Below, in pieces: positions 11,837 to 23,976 of a DNA stretch of 64,000 nucleotides. This DNA comes from Curvularia sp. ZM96 (Eukaryota; Ascomycota; Dothideomycetes; Pleosporales; Pleosporaceae). Position 1 is the stretch's first letter. The number at the start of each line of letters is the position of its first letter. The position numbers and the translations under genes are program-made. The stretch lies in NCBI GenBank assembly GCA_022457065.1, contig JAJGBQ010000003.1, forward strand, positions 2,666,001 to 2,730,000, written 5' to 3'. Under the pieces are notes generated by a model. The model did no database searches, was not told the origin of the DNA, and saw nothing but the letters and a program-made list of their open reading frames with translations.

Positions 11837-13739
11837 TTAGTGGTCTGCAATGTCCTCGTCCATGCCGGGATAGATGATATCCGCGACGTAGATGGCTTGG
11901 ATGTGCTTGAACAGGACAAAGGACCACATGGTGATGATGGCGATGGAAAGACCATTGCCAACGAAGAGCACCGTTTCATCTCTTAGGGCGTTGCCAATGG
12001 AGATGGTGGCGATGACGAAACCCGTGTTGGGGAAGACCATGGCCCACCAACCGAGATGGAAGTAGACAGCCCATGAGTTGATAACCTAGAGAGTTGTTAG
12101 TAATGGTAAGAACCATGGATATGTTATGAGGACTTACAGCGATGAGAGTGATCATGAAGAACCACATAGCCAATACCCAGAGGAAGAGGGCAACGACAAG
12201 AGCAAGCGTCCTAAGCAACTTTGCGTCGACAAGGCCGTCACCTTGCAGGTCGAAGTCATCGGGGAGGGCGTTGGCCATACCGAGCAAGGCCAAGCAGGTG
12301 AAAGAGGGTGGGCCAACAGCGATGAACATGGCTCCTCGATGTTCACGGTCGGGGTATCCAACTTGCATGAGACGACCAATGTAGTGGGCGTACATGAGGA
12401 TGGCGACAGTGAAACCCAAACCCTGGCATCCCAGTCCCGCGACAAGTATCGGCATCCTAGCAGACACCGGCTGTTCTTTGGCAATGACAGACGCGATCGT
12501 ACCAGCAAGCATGATGGGGAAGATGGGCAGAAGCCATGAGGGCATGAAGCTGGTGAGCTTGTAGGTGTGGCTGCAGAAGAGGAACGAGTACTGGAAAGAG
12601 GCCAAGCAGAAAGTGACAAAGGTGTAAGCCCAGAAAGCTGCCGCCATGGTGGTGATGGCCCAGGTCCGGTTCGGATGGTCTACACTGTACGATTCGATGA
12701 CATATTTCTGTGTACCAGTGATAATTGTTGCGATGGACAGGAAGAAGGGACCGAGGAAGAGACCTTCACGCTCATGGGAAATGGACGCTTTGAAGGAGCC
12801 GGCGTACTTAGTGAAGCGGAGGACCAGGGTCATGGTAACACCAGTGAACAGGAGAAGGTTGAGGATGTAGAAGATGGCACCAATGGTCTTGAGACCAGGG
12901 AAGGGATGAGGCTGGATGGCAATAAGCGTAGCAAGACCACCAGTAGCCATGGTAAGAGTGTAGTTGGCCCAGGTGTAGTGCTTCAGTCGCTCACCAAAGG
13001 TGAGGTAAGGCTGGTTGGGATCCTTGCGTCCGGGTATCTTGGTGTGCTTGTCCCATTCCCCATGTCCACCGTGCTTGAGCTTCTCGAGATCGATTGCATC
13101 CATGTGAGGCGAGGATGGAGCTGGGTCTTGGAATGGGTTTTCTGCCTGTCGCTGTGGCTCTTTTACATCAACAGGGTACCCATTGGCGTCCACCGCGGTA
13201 GGGATGTAGGCATTGTTGGATGCATAAAGGGGTGCGGGTGTTTGGACCCATGTGTTGGAGCGACTTGTCTCACCAGAAGGAAGGAAAGTCTGGTTCTGCT
13301 GAGGGGCAGGGGGAGGAGGCGATGAGTACTGGTACAACTGTGGAGGGGGTTGCTGCTGAGGCTGCGGCTGTTGGTACTGAGGTTGCTGTTGATACTGCTG
13401 CAGCTGTGGTGGCGGTGGTTGTTGCTGTTCTTGACGGGGAGAGTAGTTGTTCGTCTCCTGGCTACCCTGGGGAGAGTGGTGAGCAGACCGAGGACCAGAT
13501 GGAAGGCCGGGTTGTCCTTGGTTTGATGGTGTCTGCATCCGTGGACCAGTTGGAAGCCCATAGGGGTTTGACTGTCGAAACTGGATGGGGTACTGAGGTT
13601 GTGGTTGCGATTGTTGTGGTGGAGGTGGTTGTTGTTGCTGTTGCTGTGGTTGTTGAGGCGAAGTAAGAGTATATTGCTGGTTGCTGTAGGCGTCCTTGTC
13701 GTCAAAGGACAAGCCTTCGGGTTGATAACGACTTTCCAT
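11837..13739 (-). CDS. TDT-family (Mae1/SLAC1-like) C4-dicarboxylate or anion transporter
   Basis: This plasma-membrane transporter belongs to the tellurite-resistance/dicarboxylate family (Mae1 malate permease and relatives). Two exons (13739-12138 and 12085-11837) with a 52-nt intron (GTAAGT...TTACTAAC...CTCTAG) give 616 residues. The first about 240 residues are hydrophilic and dominated by Gln and Pro runs; this long low-complexity tail is not part of the family core. The core starts at GERLKHYTWANYTLTMATGG and has about ten hydrophobic segments; the last exon supplies WAVYFHLGWWAMVFPNTGF, typical of the family. Start: the ATG of MESRYQPEG, because the extension upstream has no ATG. The substrate (malate, another dicarboxylate, sulfite) cannot be settled from sequence alone. 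Confidence 0.87.
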
Positions 13740-16179
13740 TTCTGTAGGGAGTGTAGAGGTGACCTGCACCGTGGAAGACAGGTAAATAGGAAAAAGTCAG
13801 CGATTGTGGTGAGGAAAGCAATGAAAACGAAACGGGAAGTGACAAGAAGGGGTGGCAAGTAATAAGACGGCCTACGGGAGCTCCAAGAGGCAGTGCTAGG
13901 GACTATAGCAGTGTATGAACCAGGGTCAAACGAGCTCAACATAGACTAGGTTCGTCTACAAGTCGGTCCTGTTTCGAGCCACGCGCCGTCCGGGCACTAA
14001 AAGCAGCCGGGAGCTAGTCGATGAGCCCCGACTCGCCATGGTAGAATTTCAGATATGCTTGGCGTGGGTAGGGTGTTGCGTACCTCCTCCTGGCATCCCC
14101 ACTGCGACGTCGAATAAGCTCTGGGCCGCTATCAAAGCACGTTCCGTAAGATAACGATCTGATGTTGTCTTCGCTTCATATTGTGCCAGAAAGGGAAACC
14201 CCGCTGTGATAGTGCCCGACACGCCAAGATGTTTGAGCTCGCCTCTGTGGATTGGTATCGAAGGCGAGCGCTTATGGAATTTGTCGGGATCCATTGTGGC
14301 TTTGTTACTGCGCATCCCGAGACGTTCCGTCATGACTTGGGCGATGACGAGAGTCTATGTGGATTGCATCGTCGTACTGCGGTTCCACGTATGACGAAAT
14401 GTTGAGACTTCCTTTTTTGGCCACAAGGCTGTCTCACAAAGAGTATTACTTTTTTTCACATGCCTAAAGTCCAGACGAAAAGACCCATGCTTGTTCACAG
14501 CAACAGGACCGATAGAATACCTACCGCTGTCTCGGGCAGGCTCCGCGGTGCATGGAGGTTGCCAGCCTCAGCGGGACTCCCATGAATCAAGCACGATGGG
14601 CGGCGACGGATTTGGATGCCATTGGGAAGCAGCGGGTCAATGTGCTCCGTGGGCGGCCAAGGCGCGGACGTAGAATGGGAGATCTTGGCAGCAAGAGATT
14701 AGAATGCGGCTCAAGTTGTATAGCGACGGCGATTCGTGGTATGAAAAGGGGCTTGAAACGGGTGACGAAACGCGTAAAGCGGACCTAATTGTGTCGACTT
14801 TGATGCCAAGGTTCACGCGCCAAACACGGACCCACCGCTGTCGTCGAGCCCGACGCAGCCACTTCCGCGTCTTACAGGTTAAGGTTCAGGAAGCCTTGGC
14901 CATAGATGCTTGCGTATGCGCGACGTCGTTGGGCTACGATCGCCGTCAGGGAAACTCGACGCCGTCTCAAGAGTGCCAGAAAGCCTCGACTGTGCCCCAC
15001 TCTCGGGTTTGATCTCTGCCCAGAGACTTTGATATCTTTGGAAGAGAGCCCACTTGGGCTTCCTTGGAGAAGCGCCGCTGGGCCCCTATCTATGTACTAT
15101 GCGTGTTACACACGCCCATCGATGCTGGTGATGTAGTGGATGAGCGCATAGCGTGGCGGAGAGAGTTTGTAGCATGCCCAGGCTGTTGACCTGTTCGCGC
15201 TGTCGATGATCAAAACTGGACCTGGGATCGTCGTCGACTTTGCGCCTCATGCCGGTTGCCGTACTCGACTGCGGCGGTGGTGTGCGTGTACATCGGAGTA
15301 CTGCGCTCTGCGCATCGGTGGGTCGTGGGAGGCGATGAGCGTGGGCAGTGCATTTGACGACAAATGGCTGCCCAGTAGTGAGTCGGACCGCGACGTGACA
15401 ATCCAGGATATCGCTGCTACCGGTAGGCACGATGGCGCGTCAGTGATACGAAGTTGATTCAACTTTTATCATTCTGTAGCTCAGTTAAAGCCGCTGTAGC
15501 AGAAGGAATTCCAGGATTAGTGGGCGCAAGCGGCATCATCCCGGGATGATGATCTACATGAGGCTGACAGGCTAGTAGACGGCGGATTGTCCCGTGGCAC
15601 TTGGCGTCAGTGTGTACGTTCCTTGGGCATCTTTCAGTGGTACAACGCCGCCCAGTTGCCAATATGCCCTAGAGTTCCTAGTACAGCATGTGAATGGCAG
15701 GATGCACCCTGCCAAGGAGACACGTGCGCGCAACGTCCTTGAACCCAATGCAAGCGCCTCAACCGTCGATGATCTCTTCAGAGCCTCATTTCTCGGATGT
15801 TTCGTTTGTTTCTACGCAGTGCTCGTGCATGCACCTACTTCGTATGTATAAAGTGGTGGCGATGGCGCAATCAAATTGCAACGAATGTATATTAAGGCTT
15901 GCTCGTGGCATTATCCATCAGCCGCCATGAGCATGATTCTCGCCATTCGGCGTAATTCCACCAAATGCGTCATATCGAGCTTATTAGTCTAAAACACGCT
16001 GATTGTCTGGCCACCTCTAAACTCTAACTAGAAAAACAAACAAACTACTCACATAAAAAGGGCCTAGAGAACGGCCACATTTATTTATCCCACTAAACTA
16101 CAGCAAGTCTCTAACTCATCGGCGAACTCTTTATGATTGTCTAATCAAAACATCGGTCTAATGGGCCGCCGTCTATCCC
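13740..16179. other. Long intergenic region upstream of the TDT transporter
   Basis: About 2.4 kb between the transporter start and the Nudix gene stop. The part next to the transporter (13740-13950) is CT-rich in the transporter's sense and probably holds its promoter and 5' UTR. From 14000 to 15900 there are scattered short frames on both strands, without conserved motifs, repeats or a consistent coding strand. I see no gene, transposon or RNA. Confidence 0.55.
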
Positions 16180-17233
16180 CTACATCTTGCTGGCCTCACG
16201 AAGAATCTCTTTGGTTAACATATCCCCCCTTTTCTTTTTCTCGCTCAGTCTTCCCATCTTCAAAAGCCTTCCTATCATCTCCTCATCTCCGTGATGGCTG
16301 TTGTGCTCAAACTCGGGCTCCTCTCCGTAGGCAACACGTGCTGCATCGACTAATATTCTAGCTGTCATGCCAAATATTCTAAATGTCGTGAGGCTGTCGA
16401 CTGCACTTGACTCAGACTGGGCATTCTCTCCAGTAGGTTCGGTAGATTGCGGCGAGTTACGCAGCAGTGACGAAGAACGGGGAGGACGTGGCATGTAGAA
16501 ATTATGCATTCGCCACCGAGATTCGTGCCAGTCTGTCCAAGCACCTCGATACCACTTCTCTGGCCTACCGTCTTTTTGCACCGGTCCCGGACCTTCCCCT
16601 TCCCACTCTTTACGCAAGAAGCTGTAGAATGGAACTGTGAAGACGGCTGCTACTTCTTTCGGGTCAAGACGAGGCATGAGCTTCTCTTCGACTGAGGCGT
16701 GATCAGCTTCTGAAGAGACAGGAGTCGTTAGTGATGCTTGGGCAGGACCAAGAAACGCAACACAAGGTCGGACGCCGAGTTCTGTCTTTGCCAAATTCGT
16801 AGGAAGTTCACAAAGGTGCTCTATGCTGAAACCCCGAAGTTTGGCTTCATCCAAAGGAAGACCAATCTCCTCATACGCTTCACGGCGAGCGACCTCCCAA
16901 GGCGATTCATCCAATCTATCTGCTTTACCTTGGCAATGTTAGCACGGAGTTGCCCCGCAAATCGAATGACGTACCTCCAGGCAGTGCGACCTGCCCAGAG
17001 TAATTTCTCAGTTGCGCGCTCCGCACTGTAAGCACAACCTTAAGCTCTCCATGTTTGTCGGGGAAGAGCAGAATAAGAACCGCCGCGCGCCGTGTTAACG
17101 GGCAGTTATGCCATTGGGTCGCTGGAGGTTTGTAGCTGCGAAGACGACTTAACGCTTGCTATAAGACTATTAATAGTTGTAATAAAAACAAACAGGGATG
17201 CCGACATACTACTGATCTTTGGGAAAGCGCCAT
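16180..17233 (-). CDS. PCD1: Nudix hydrolase, CoA diphosphatase-like (peroxisomal?)
   Basis: The family cleaves CoA or its derivatives to 3',5'-ADP and phosphopantetheine products. I read three exons: 17233-17210 (8 codons), 17158-16975, and 16928-16180, total 318 residues. The Nudix box spans the second intron: LPGGKADRLDESPWEVAR then REAYEEIGLP, with the REXXEE core intact. The preceding PLTRRAAVLILLF and SAQLRNYSGQ blocks are typical of the Pcd1/NUDT7-8 group. The last three residues are SKM, which fits the PTS1 consensus and agrees with the peroxisomal site of yeast Pcd1. The first exon is the least certain part: an alternative reading starts in another frame at MARSNKGHHK and uses an acceptor 4 nt further on. 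Confidence 0.82.
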
Positions 17234-17951
17234 GCTTGTGATGGCCTTTGTTTGAGCGAGCCATGCTGTCGGTCTCATGGGATGGACGTTGGTTTGTAGC
17301 GGCGGTATCCGGTGGGGTCTGGTGTCATGAGCCGAGGCTATCGATAGGCGAAATGCAGGAACCTCGTGGCACCACCCCAGCATGTCACCGAGTTTAGCTG
17401 GCATGACCTGACATTTGGATACGATGTGCGGGGGCCTGTCTCAACAGCTGCTCGTCTTCGTCACATCACTCTTCACACATAGCAAAAGCGGCAGACGTTT
17501 AATCAATTTTTTTCATACAATTGAATCGCATCTCTATAGGAGAGGAAACTCCCGATCGTTATCATCCGCATGCGTAGCCAGGGAAGATTGCTGCAAATCC
17601 CACCACGTATGCACGCGTCGACAACTTGCAGCAGCTCCTCGAGGACATAGGAAAGTAACATGAAATTGCAGAAAAAGACCCATCCGTCAACTAAGCATCG
17701 TAAGTCTATCACATGCAGACATTCTTTTAGGGAAATCATTTCGCACATGAGAGACCAACGCCAAGATGCCACGATGTAAAGACGGCTGCACGTCCTACCC
17801 CGAACCACTTTTGAACCAGACCAAACAGAGAGCATCACCTGGCCTTGCAGGCGTGCTCGAATTAGAAGACCACCGTCTCTACACCGTTACGCCACCCAAA
17901 TGTTGGGGGGTAGGGAGAGACGGCAGGATGAATGCAGTAGGGAACAGCTTC
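17234..17951. other. Intergenic, Nudix promoter / eIF4A 3' region
   Basis: These 718 bases hold the Nudix promoter and the 3' UTR of eIF4A. The minus strand around 17830-17890 has a tRNA A-box-like string, but no matching B box or cloverleaf. No gene seen. Confidence 0.55.
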
Positions 17952-19416
17952 TTAGATGAGGTCTGTGATTGTCGTTAGCAACTGCGTCTGATGGCATACT
18001 ACAATTCAGTGGGCACTTACCAGCCACGTTCATGGGCATCTCCTCGATCTGTGTGCTGTAGAATTGCTCGATTTCGCGCATCATGCGGACATCGTCGGCG
18101 GTGACGAAGTTGATGGCAACACCCTTACGTCCGAAACGTCCACCACGACCGATGCGGTGAATGTAGTTCTCGCGGTTAGCGGGAAGGTCGTAGTTGATGA
18201 CAAGGGAGACCTGCTGGACATCGATACCACGGGCAAGGAGGTCAGTGGCGATGAGGACACGAGAAGATCCGGAACGGAACTCCTTCATGATGACGTCACG
18301 CTGGGCCTGGTCCATGTCGCCGTGCATGGCGGAGACAGTGAAGTCACGGGCAGTGAGCTTGTCGGTGAGCCAGTCGACCTTTCTGCGGGTGTTGCAGAAG
18401 ATGACAGCCTGGGTAATGGTGACGGTCTCGTACAAGTCGGAGAGGGTGTCGAGCTTCCAGTCCTCCTTCTCGACGGCAATGTAGAACTGCTTGATACCTT
18501 CGAGGGTAAGCTCGTCCTTCTTGACGAGGATACGGACGGGGTCGCGCATGAACTTGGTGGTGACCTCGAGGACGTCCTGGGGCATGGTAGCGGACAGAAG
18601 GACGACCTGGGTGGACTGGGGCAGAAGCTGGAAGATGTCGTAGATCTGCTCAGTGAAACCGCGAGACAACATCTCGTCGGCCTCGTCGAGGACGAACATC
18701 TTCATGTGGTCGGTCTTGAGGACACGACGCTGGATCATGTCGTGGACACGGCCGGGAGTACCGACAACGACCTGAGGGCCGTCCTGGAGGGCCTTCATGT
18801 CATCACGGACGCTGGTGCCACCAATGCAGGCGTGGCACTGAATCTCCATGAAGTCACCGATGGCGACAACGACCTTCTGGATCTGCTGAGCGAGCTCACG
18901 GGTGGGGGCGAGGATGAGCGCCTGGCAAGCCTTGACACTGGAGTCGATCTTCTGAAGGGTGGAGATGGAGAAGGTAGCCGTCTTACCGGTACCGGACTGG
19001 GCCTGGGCGATGACATCGTTGCCTGGTACATGTGTCAGCCGCACGTTCTAGTCATTGTGTTGATGGCGCTGCGTGTGTGCGAGAAGGCAAACTTACCCTT
19101 GATGACGGGCATGATGGCGCGCTGCTGGATAGCGGAGGGGCGCTCGAAACCGTAGGCGTAGACACCACGGAGAAGCTCAGGCTTCAGGTTCATGTTGTCG
19201 AAGGAGTCGGTGACTTCATCGTAGTTGGACTCGATCTGGCCTGCGCGGGGTTTGTTAGCGTGTGCTCGTAAAGTTTTGCAGGTGAGGCTGTTTTCGCTGT
19301 CGCCGTCGCTATCGCTATCGCAGTGCGGGGAAAATGCTATTTTCCCACGGCGACGAGCAGAGGCCTCTCGGAAGAAACTCACCCTCGGGCACGTCCTCAA
19401 GACCTTTGTCAGCCAT
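17952..19416 (-). CDS. TIF1: Translation initiation factor eIF4A (DEAD-box RNA helicase)
   Basis: eIF4A is the helicase of eIF4F that unwinds mRNA 5' UTRs before ribosome scanning. Four exons (19416-19383, 19240-19097, 19022-18021, 17962-17952) give 396 residues, the family length. Visible motifs: Q motif FERPSAIQQRAI, motif I AQSGTGKT (67-74), Ia PTRELAQQ, II DEAD (172-175), III SAT, and VI HRIGRGGRFGRKG. The last exon is only 11 nt and encodes DLI plus stop, giving the expected C-terminus after EEMPMNVA. The first intron is 142 nt, longer than most here. Third positions are strongly biased to C/G, as expected of a highly expressed gene, and this leaves a long open antisense frame that is not a gene. 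Confidence 0.97.
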
Positions 19417-19910
19417 GATTGCGGGTAGAAGAAGCGACTACTGGTGCTGGACCGTAGTCGAAGAGTTGCTCGTGGCGGGGTTGACGCGGGGGATCCTCTG
19501 GATGCCGCCGCGAAAAAGTTGCTTGTTGTGGAAGTAAAAACTAGATACCAGATCCTCTGCGCGAGAATCAAAGGGGTATCTAGGAATGGAATGTGTCTTT
19601 GTGTTGTGGTGGATTTGGTGGTGATGAGGGACAGAAGGTGGGTGGGCAACCGACGTTATAAGCAAGAGCCACCTGAGATTTTTTTCCAGGTGCTAGCGCC
19701 AAAACCTCGCTAAGAAAAGCTAAATTCCTCGTGGATGCCCGCAGACGTACGCATACACTGGGCCTAGTTTCACATAACCAAGTTCCGCCACCCCAGACCG
19801 GATCAATGAGCCTTTGCTGCTTCCCGTGACTGCATCTGCTTCTTGCTGCGCGCCCGTGAAAACGTCCGCGCTGTGCACGCACAAAGTCTTGTTCCACGCC
19901 TCTCTTTGCA
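19417..19910. promoter_or_regulatory. Divergent promoter region eIF4A / JmjC gene
   Basis: These 494 bases separate two divergent starts. The region next to eIF4A should hold its strong promoter and 5' UTR. I see no ORF with support and no defined operator. Confidence 0.55.
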
Positions 19911-21918
19911 ATGGCCCCCGGCATCCTAGAACACCCCGGCATCACGACTGCCGAATCACGGCCCTCGAAAAAGCTCAAGACTTCTGCAGTGGCAACAGGC
20001 GACAGTGACGACGAAGACATTGCTGCCACCGTCGCCGCCGTCCCCTCGCATCCCCTGGGCATCAAGCCGGCCGGCAATGCCTATACCGCCCGTGAGAACA
20101 TCAAGTCAAGATGCGGCCTCTTTGCCAGCTTGCCTGACGAGCTGCTGAGCCACATCCTTGAGTCATTCGAAGCCGATGTCCTGATACGCCTGGGCAGTAC
20201 GTGCCGTGCCCTCTATGCTTACACCAGACTAGACGAGTTGTGGAGAGCTCTATTCGTCAAGTAAGTACCACGGTTGATAATCACATAGACTGTTTTCTTC
20301 GGCTCCTGTCACTTCCCGGTCATATCTCAACTATGTTTTCTGTCAGATGATATCGTGGGAAGGATTTATTCCTTGTATCGTGTCTGAGCATGCCCCGCGA
20401 ACTCCGTCGTCTATGACTGTGCTTGCTCGCCTCACTGTCACCTGGCTGTTGCCTGCGGGGTTCACAAGCCGAATTCGCGAGCAGCTATGTGACTCGACTG
20501 CAGAATGCACCTTCAGTCATCTGCTGCAAGTCTGCTTGTTTCTTTTCCTGTTCTCAGATTTCCTGTACTCGGCCTTGACCAAGGCCGACCGTTGGCGGGG
20601 AGCGCCGACAGTCCTAACCATGCGTTTTCATTGGCTGGCCTGCACGAACTAGGCTGGTCTTCTTACATCACACCCTTTTCTTTGTCCGAATCAATACTGT
20701 CAAAGCCATAGCATAAACGATGACTGATTGGCAAACAGCTCTCCGGCCGAGGACTTTGAGTGGCGTGGAACTTGGCGAGCGACCTATCTCAAAATACCGA
20801 GAGAGCATGTCACCTCCATCCCATGCACAAACCTCTTCTCAGACACCCTCTACCGCCCCTTTCAATGTGCTCACACACCACTCAACCTCTACGCACTCAA
20901 TATTCCAAAACAAAACGAGATAGCTCGGCTGTCAGATTTGACTTATGACGAGTACGCCGAGACCTGGGTGAACAAGCCTTTTATCCTCACCACACCGGTC
21001 AAGCAATGGCCCGTCTACGGTACCTGGACACCAGAGTACCTTCTCAAAAAGTTCCCAGAAACCAAGTTCAGGGCGGAAGCAGTAGACTGGCCAATGAGGA
21101 AGTATATGGCCTACATGCACGACAATGCTGACGAGTCGCCTTTGTATCTCTTTGATCGCGCTTTTGCAGAGAAGACTGGGATCGATACGTCAGCACCACC
21201 CCACTCCAAAGAAGCAGCGTACTGGAGCCCTACGTGTTTCGGTGATGATCTATTTGGTGTTTTAGGCGAACATCGCCCGGACTGTCGCTGGATGATCATG
21301 GGCCCAAAGCGGAGTGGCTCAACCTTCCACAAAGACCCCAACGCCACGTCGGCGTGGAACGCTGTCCTCACCGGTAGTAAATACTGGCTCATGTTCCCCG
21401 CTGGCCCCGGCATTGAACCACCACCAGGCGTCATTGTCTCGGATGATCAGTCCGAGGTTACCTCCCCACTCAGCATCGCAGAGTACATGCTGACCTTCCA
21501 CGAACTCGCCCGCCAGACTCCAGGCTGCAAAGAGGGTATCTGCTATGCTGGCGAAGTGCTGCATGTTCCTTCTGGTTGGTTCCACCTTGTGCTCAACCTT
21601 GAAGACAGTCTAGCCTTGACTCAGAACTTTGTCCCGAGGAAGAAGTTGCCTGACGTCCTGGGTTTCCTTCGCGACCAGCGGGCAGAAGTCAGTGGCTTCA
21701 CGGACGATGTTTGTGACCGTGCCTATGAACTTTTTGTAGAAAAGCTCGGCGAGCGGCACCCTGATTTGCTCGAGGAAGGCCTCGCTGAGTTGGAGAAGAT
21801 GAAGACGAAAAGCAGGGGGAAATGGGAACAGCTAACCAAGGGAGATAGTGAGGCCCAAGATGCTGGAGGCTTCAGCTTCGGCTTTGGCGGAGACGACGAT
21901 GATGCGGATATTCCGTAA
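19911..21918 (+). CDS. F-box and JmjC-domain protein (JMJD6-like dioxygenase)
   Basis: Likely a Fe(II)/2-oxoglutarate oxygenase acting on protein side chains in the nucleus. Two exons (19911-20260 and 20739-21918) give 509 residues. Residues about 70-116 form an F-box (LFASLPDELLSHILESFEAD ... LDELWRALF). The JmjC core has the iron-binding HKD (His314, Asp316) in STFHKDPNATSAWN and the distal His399 in VPSGWFHLVLN, so the metal triad is complete; the C-terminus is acidic. F-box plus JmjC in one protein matches fungal JMJD6-like and human PTDSR-related architecture. The single intron is 478 nt, far longer than others here; donor GTAAGT and acceptor ACAG preserve frame, and no intermediate exon was seen. 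Confidence 0.9.
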
Positions 21919-22064
21919 CACTTGAGCGAACATGGAAATCATTGAATTTGCAATCAATAGAATCGTGCCTTTAATTATTTTATACTCTTGGGTATCGTCC
22001 GGTCATCAAATCATCATAAGTCATAAACGCCATGTCGCTCCTGAGTCCGTCCCCATTTTCCAAC

Positions 22065-23289
22065 TCACTTTGCGTGATTGATAATCTCAGCATACATATC
22101 CTCCGGTATCTTGCTTGCAAAGCTCATGGCCACGCCTATGATCTTCTGGGCGTTTAAACCTGGCAAATTGCGCAGAATCGTATTCGGACTTGGTTTGAAA
22201 GTTAGTAATATGTTAAACAGGGGGCGAAGAACATCTCCTTACCTGGGACTGGTCAAGATGTCCGCGCGAATTAGCACCAGTTGAGCGACGATGCACAAGA
22301 TATTCAGATGCGGGCCATATGCAAAGAGAAAGTCCCATAGCTGCAGAACCTCAGGCAAAGGCGGCGTGCACGCACACATGGTAAGGACCGAGGCAAAAGC
22401 GTATATCCTCGCCTCCATGTGGTGCGCCATAAGGTACTCATACAACTTTGGATCGACAACCTCGAGCACCCTATCCACGAGCGCTAATCCCTTGTGCACG
22501 CCCTCCATGGAGCCTCGCACGTAACCGGGACACTCCTGGGTAATCAACTTCTCGAAGCCGGTAAAGGCCTCGACTTCACTCCGCGCCGCGTACAGAAAAG
22601 GCCCGCATAGCACATTCATGCCCTGCACATAGCCAATCTGCTCCGCGTCGTTTGTCGTCGAGGCCTCAGTGCGCGTACCCCCAGTCACCGAGTGTCTCGA
22701 CATCATCGTCGATGTATCCGGACTGCCCCCAAACTCGGACAGTGTAGGCGGAGATTGCCATCCATTGACCCGTGCCTCGTGCGCATCGTTAAGTCTCCAA
22801 GCCACGGCATTGAGCACGCGGGTGATGCTGTTCTGCGTCACACGTCGCCGAAACAAAGGGTCGCCCTGGAAAGTGCGGAACGTGTCGTTTTGAATTTTGG
22901 CGTGCGCGGGCGAGGCGCCTTGCCGGACAAGGTCGAGATAGACGTCGGTACGGAGAGGCGGCGCGTTGAGCAGGATCAGCCAGATGTATATCCGCAGTTC
23001 AGACTGTAATGTCGAACAGACAATGAATTAGCTTGTAAAATTTACACATGCGCAAACTCTAATGTTTCTCCATCCTCTCGCGGTGCGTACACATTTTTTG
23101 TGCTTATTTCCCCGTGGGGCTGGGAAGTAAAGGGGGACGGGCATAGTGAGCGGTGTAACGGAGACATACCGTGCCCTCGCTATTTGCGGGAATGCCTTTC
23201 GTCAGGATCGTATAGCGCAATTCTTGGAGGTATTCCTCCGGGTCGCTTGCAGAGGCCCCCTTGAGGAGCAACATGTCTAGGTTCGTCAT
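22065..23289 (-). CDS. BUB2: TBC-domain GTPase-activating protein Bub2/Cdc16
   Basis: With its partner Bfa1/Byr4, Bub2 is the GAP that holds the Tem1/Spg1 GTPase off at the spindle pole body, controlling mitotic exit and septation. Three exons (23289-23170, 23003-22243, 22188-22065; introns of 166 and 54 nt) give 334 residues. The N-terminus MTNLDMLLLKG and the TBC signatures are visible: SELRIYIWLILLN (arginine-finger region), IGYVQGMNVLCGP (glutamine-finger region) and LQLWDFLFAYGPHLN. The C-terminus ends PEDMYAEIINHAK, as in other fungal Bub2 proteins. An insert rich in Ser/Thr (about residues 90-120) between the two fingers is longer than in yeast. Confidence 0.9.
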
Positions 23290-23976
23290 CTTGAAGTGAG
23301 GAAGGGTGTGTTGCAACCGATTGGACTCGCCCGCGTTTGGGAAGTTTGGTTTGGCGTTCCCGCGTAGCGGTTCGGCCTTACGGCCTTGGCACGCCGCGCG
23401 CTTTACTTGGACGCGTTTCGAGCGTCTCATGCTCCGTTCGGTATCTGTTTCGTTTGTCGCTACGAGACGAACGTCTGACCCTTGTACGGTAAGACTTGCT
23501 TAGTTCAGTTTGCCTTCCATGGCATGCTGCCGATAGTAGCTTGGTATTGTGAGAGAAAAATATATAACACTAACGACGTCGCCTACTGCGAAGTGCGGCA
23601 CATAGGGTAGCAGCACTTCGGCGCTAAGGACTCTCAATATGGTTTTATCGCGAGAGCCTCGTTTTAGGAATGTTTGAAACTATTCTCTAATATTTACTCG
23701 TTCTTTCGCTAGCTTGAAGGGAGCACCAAAACAATTATTGTTCTTGTTGACAGTGTCCTCCCTTTGCTAAAGCTGTGTATTCTTACTACATCCTGATTGC
23801 TAGCGCGGATGCATCACTCTATGTATTCACTGAATAGATCGTCCTCATACGAAAGGCGTTAGATCGCTTGTATATTCGGCCTCAGTCGCATACAGCATCT
23901 TTGTACTTCCCCATGTTGGATTATGAAAACGTTCAACGCTCGACAGTAGAAATTAAATTGCTGGCCAGAGATATTT
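23290..23976. other. Intergenic, Bub2 upstream / SDR 3' region
   Basis: These 687 bases hold the Bub2 promoter and the SDR 3' UTR. From 23530 the sequence becomes AT-richer. No ORF with motifs, repeat or RNA seen. Confidence 0.55.

Noticed and set aside
13163..13942. Minus-strand 259-residue Ser/His/Asn-rich frame
   Set aside because: It is the shifted frame of the Gln/Pro-rich N-terminus of the TDT transporter.
14049..15930. Scattered frames of 60-114 residues upstream of the TDT transporter
   Set aside because: They overlap on both strands without splice logic, motifs or codon preference.
17800..17900. Possible tRNA-Arg(TCT) on the minus strand
   Set aside because: It has an A-box-like TGGCGTAACGG and a CTTCTAA loop, but no pairing anticodon or T stem and no B box.
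18064..19155. Plus-strand open frame of 363 residues over eIF4A
   Set aside because: Antisense to a highly biased eIF4A coding sequence; it has no motif and spans eIF4A intron sequence.
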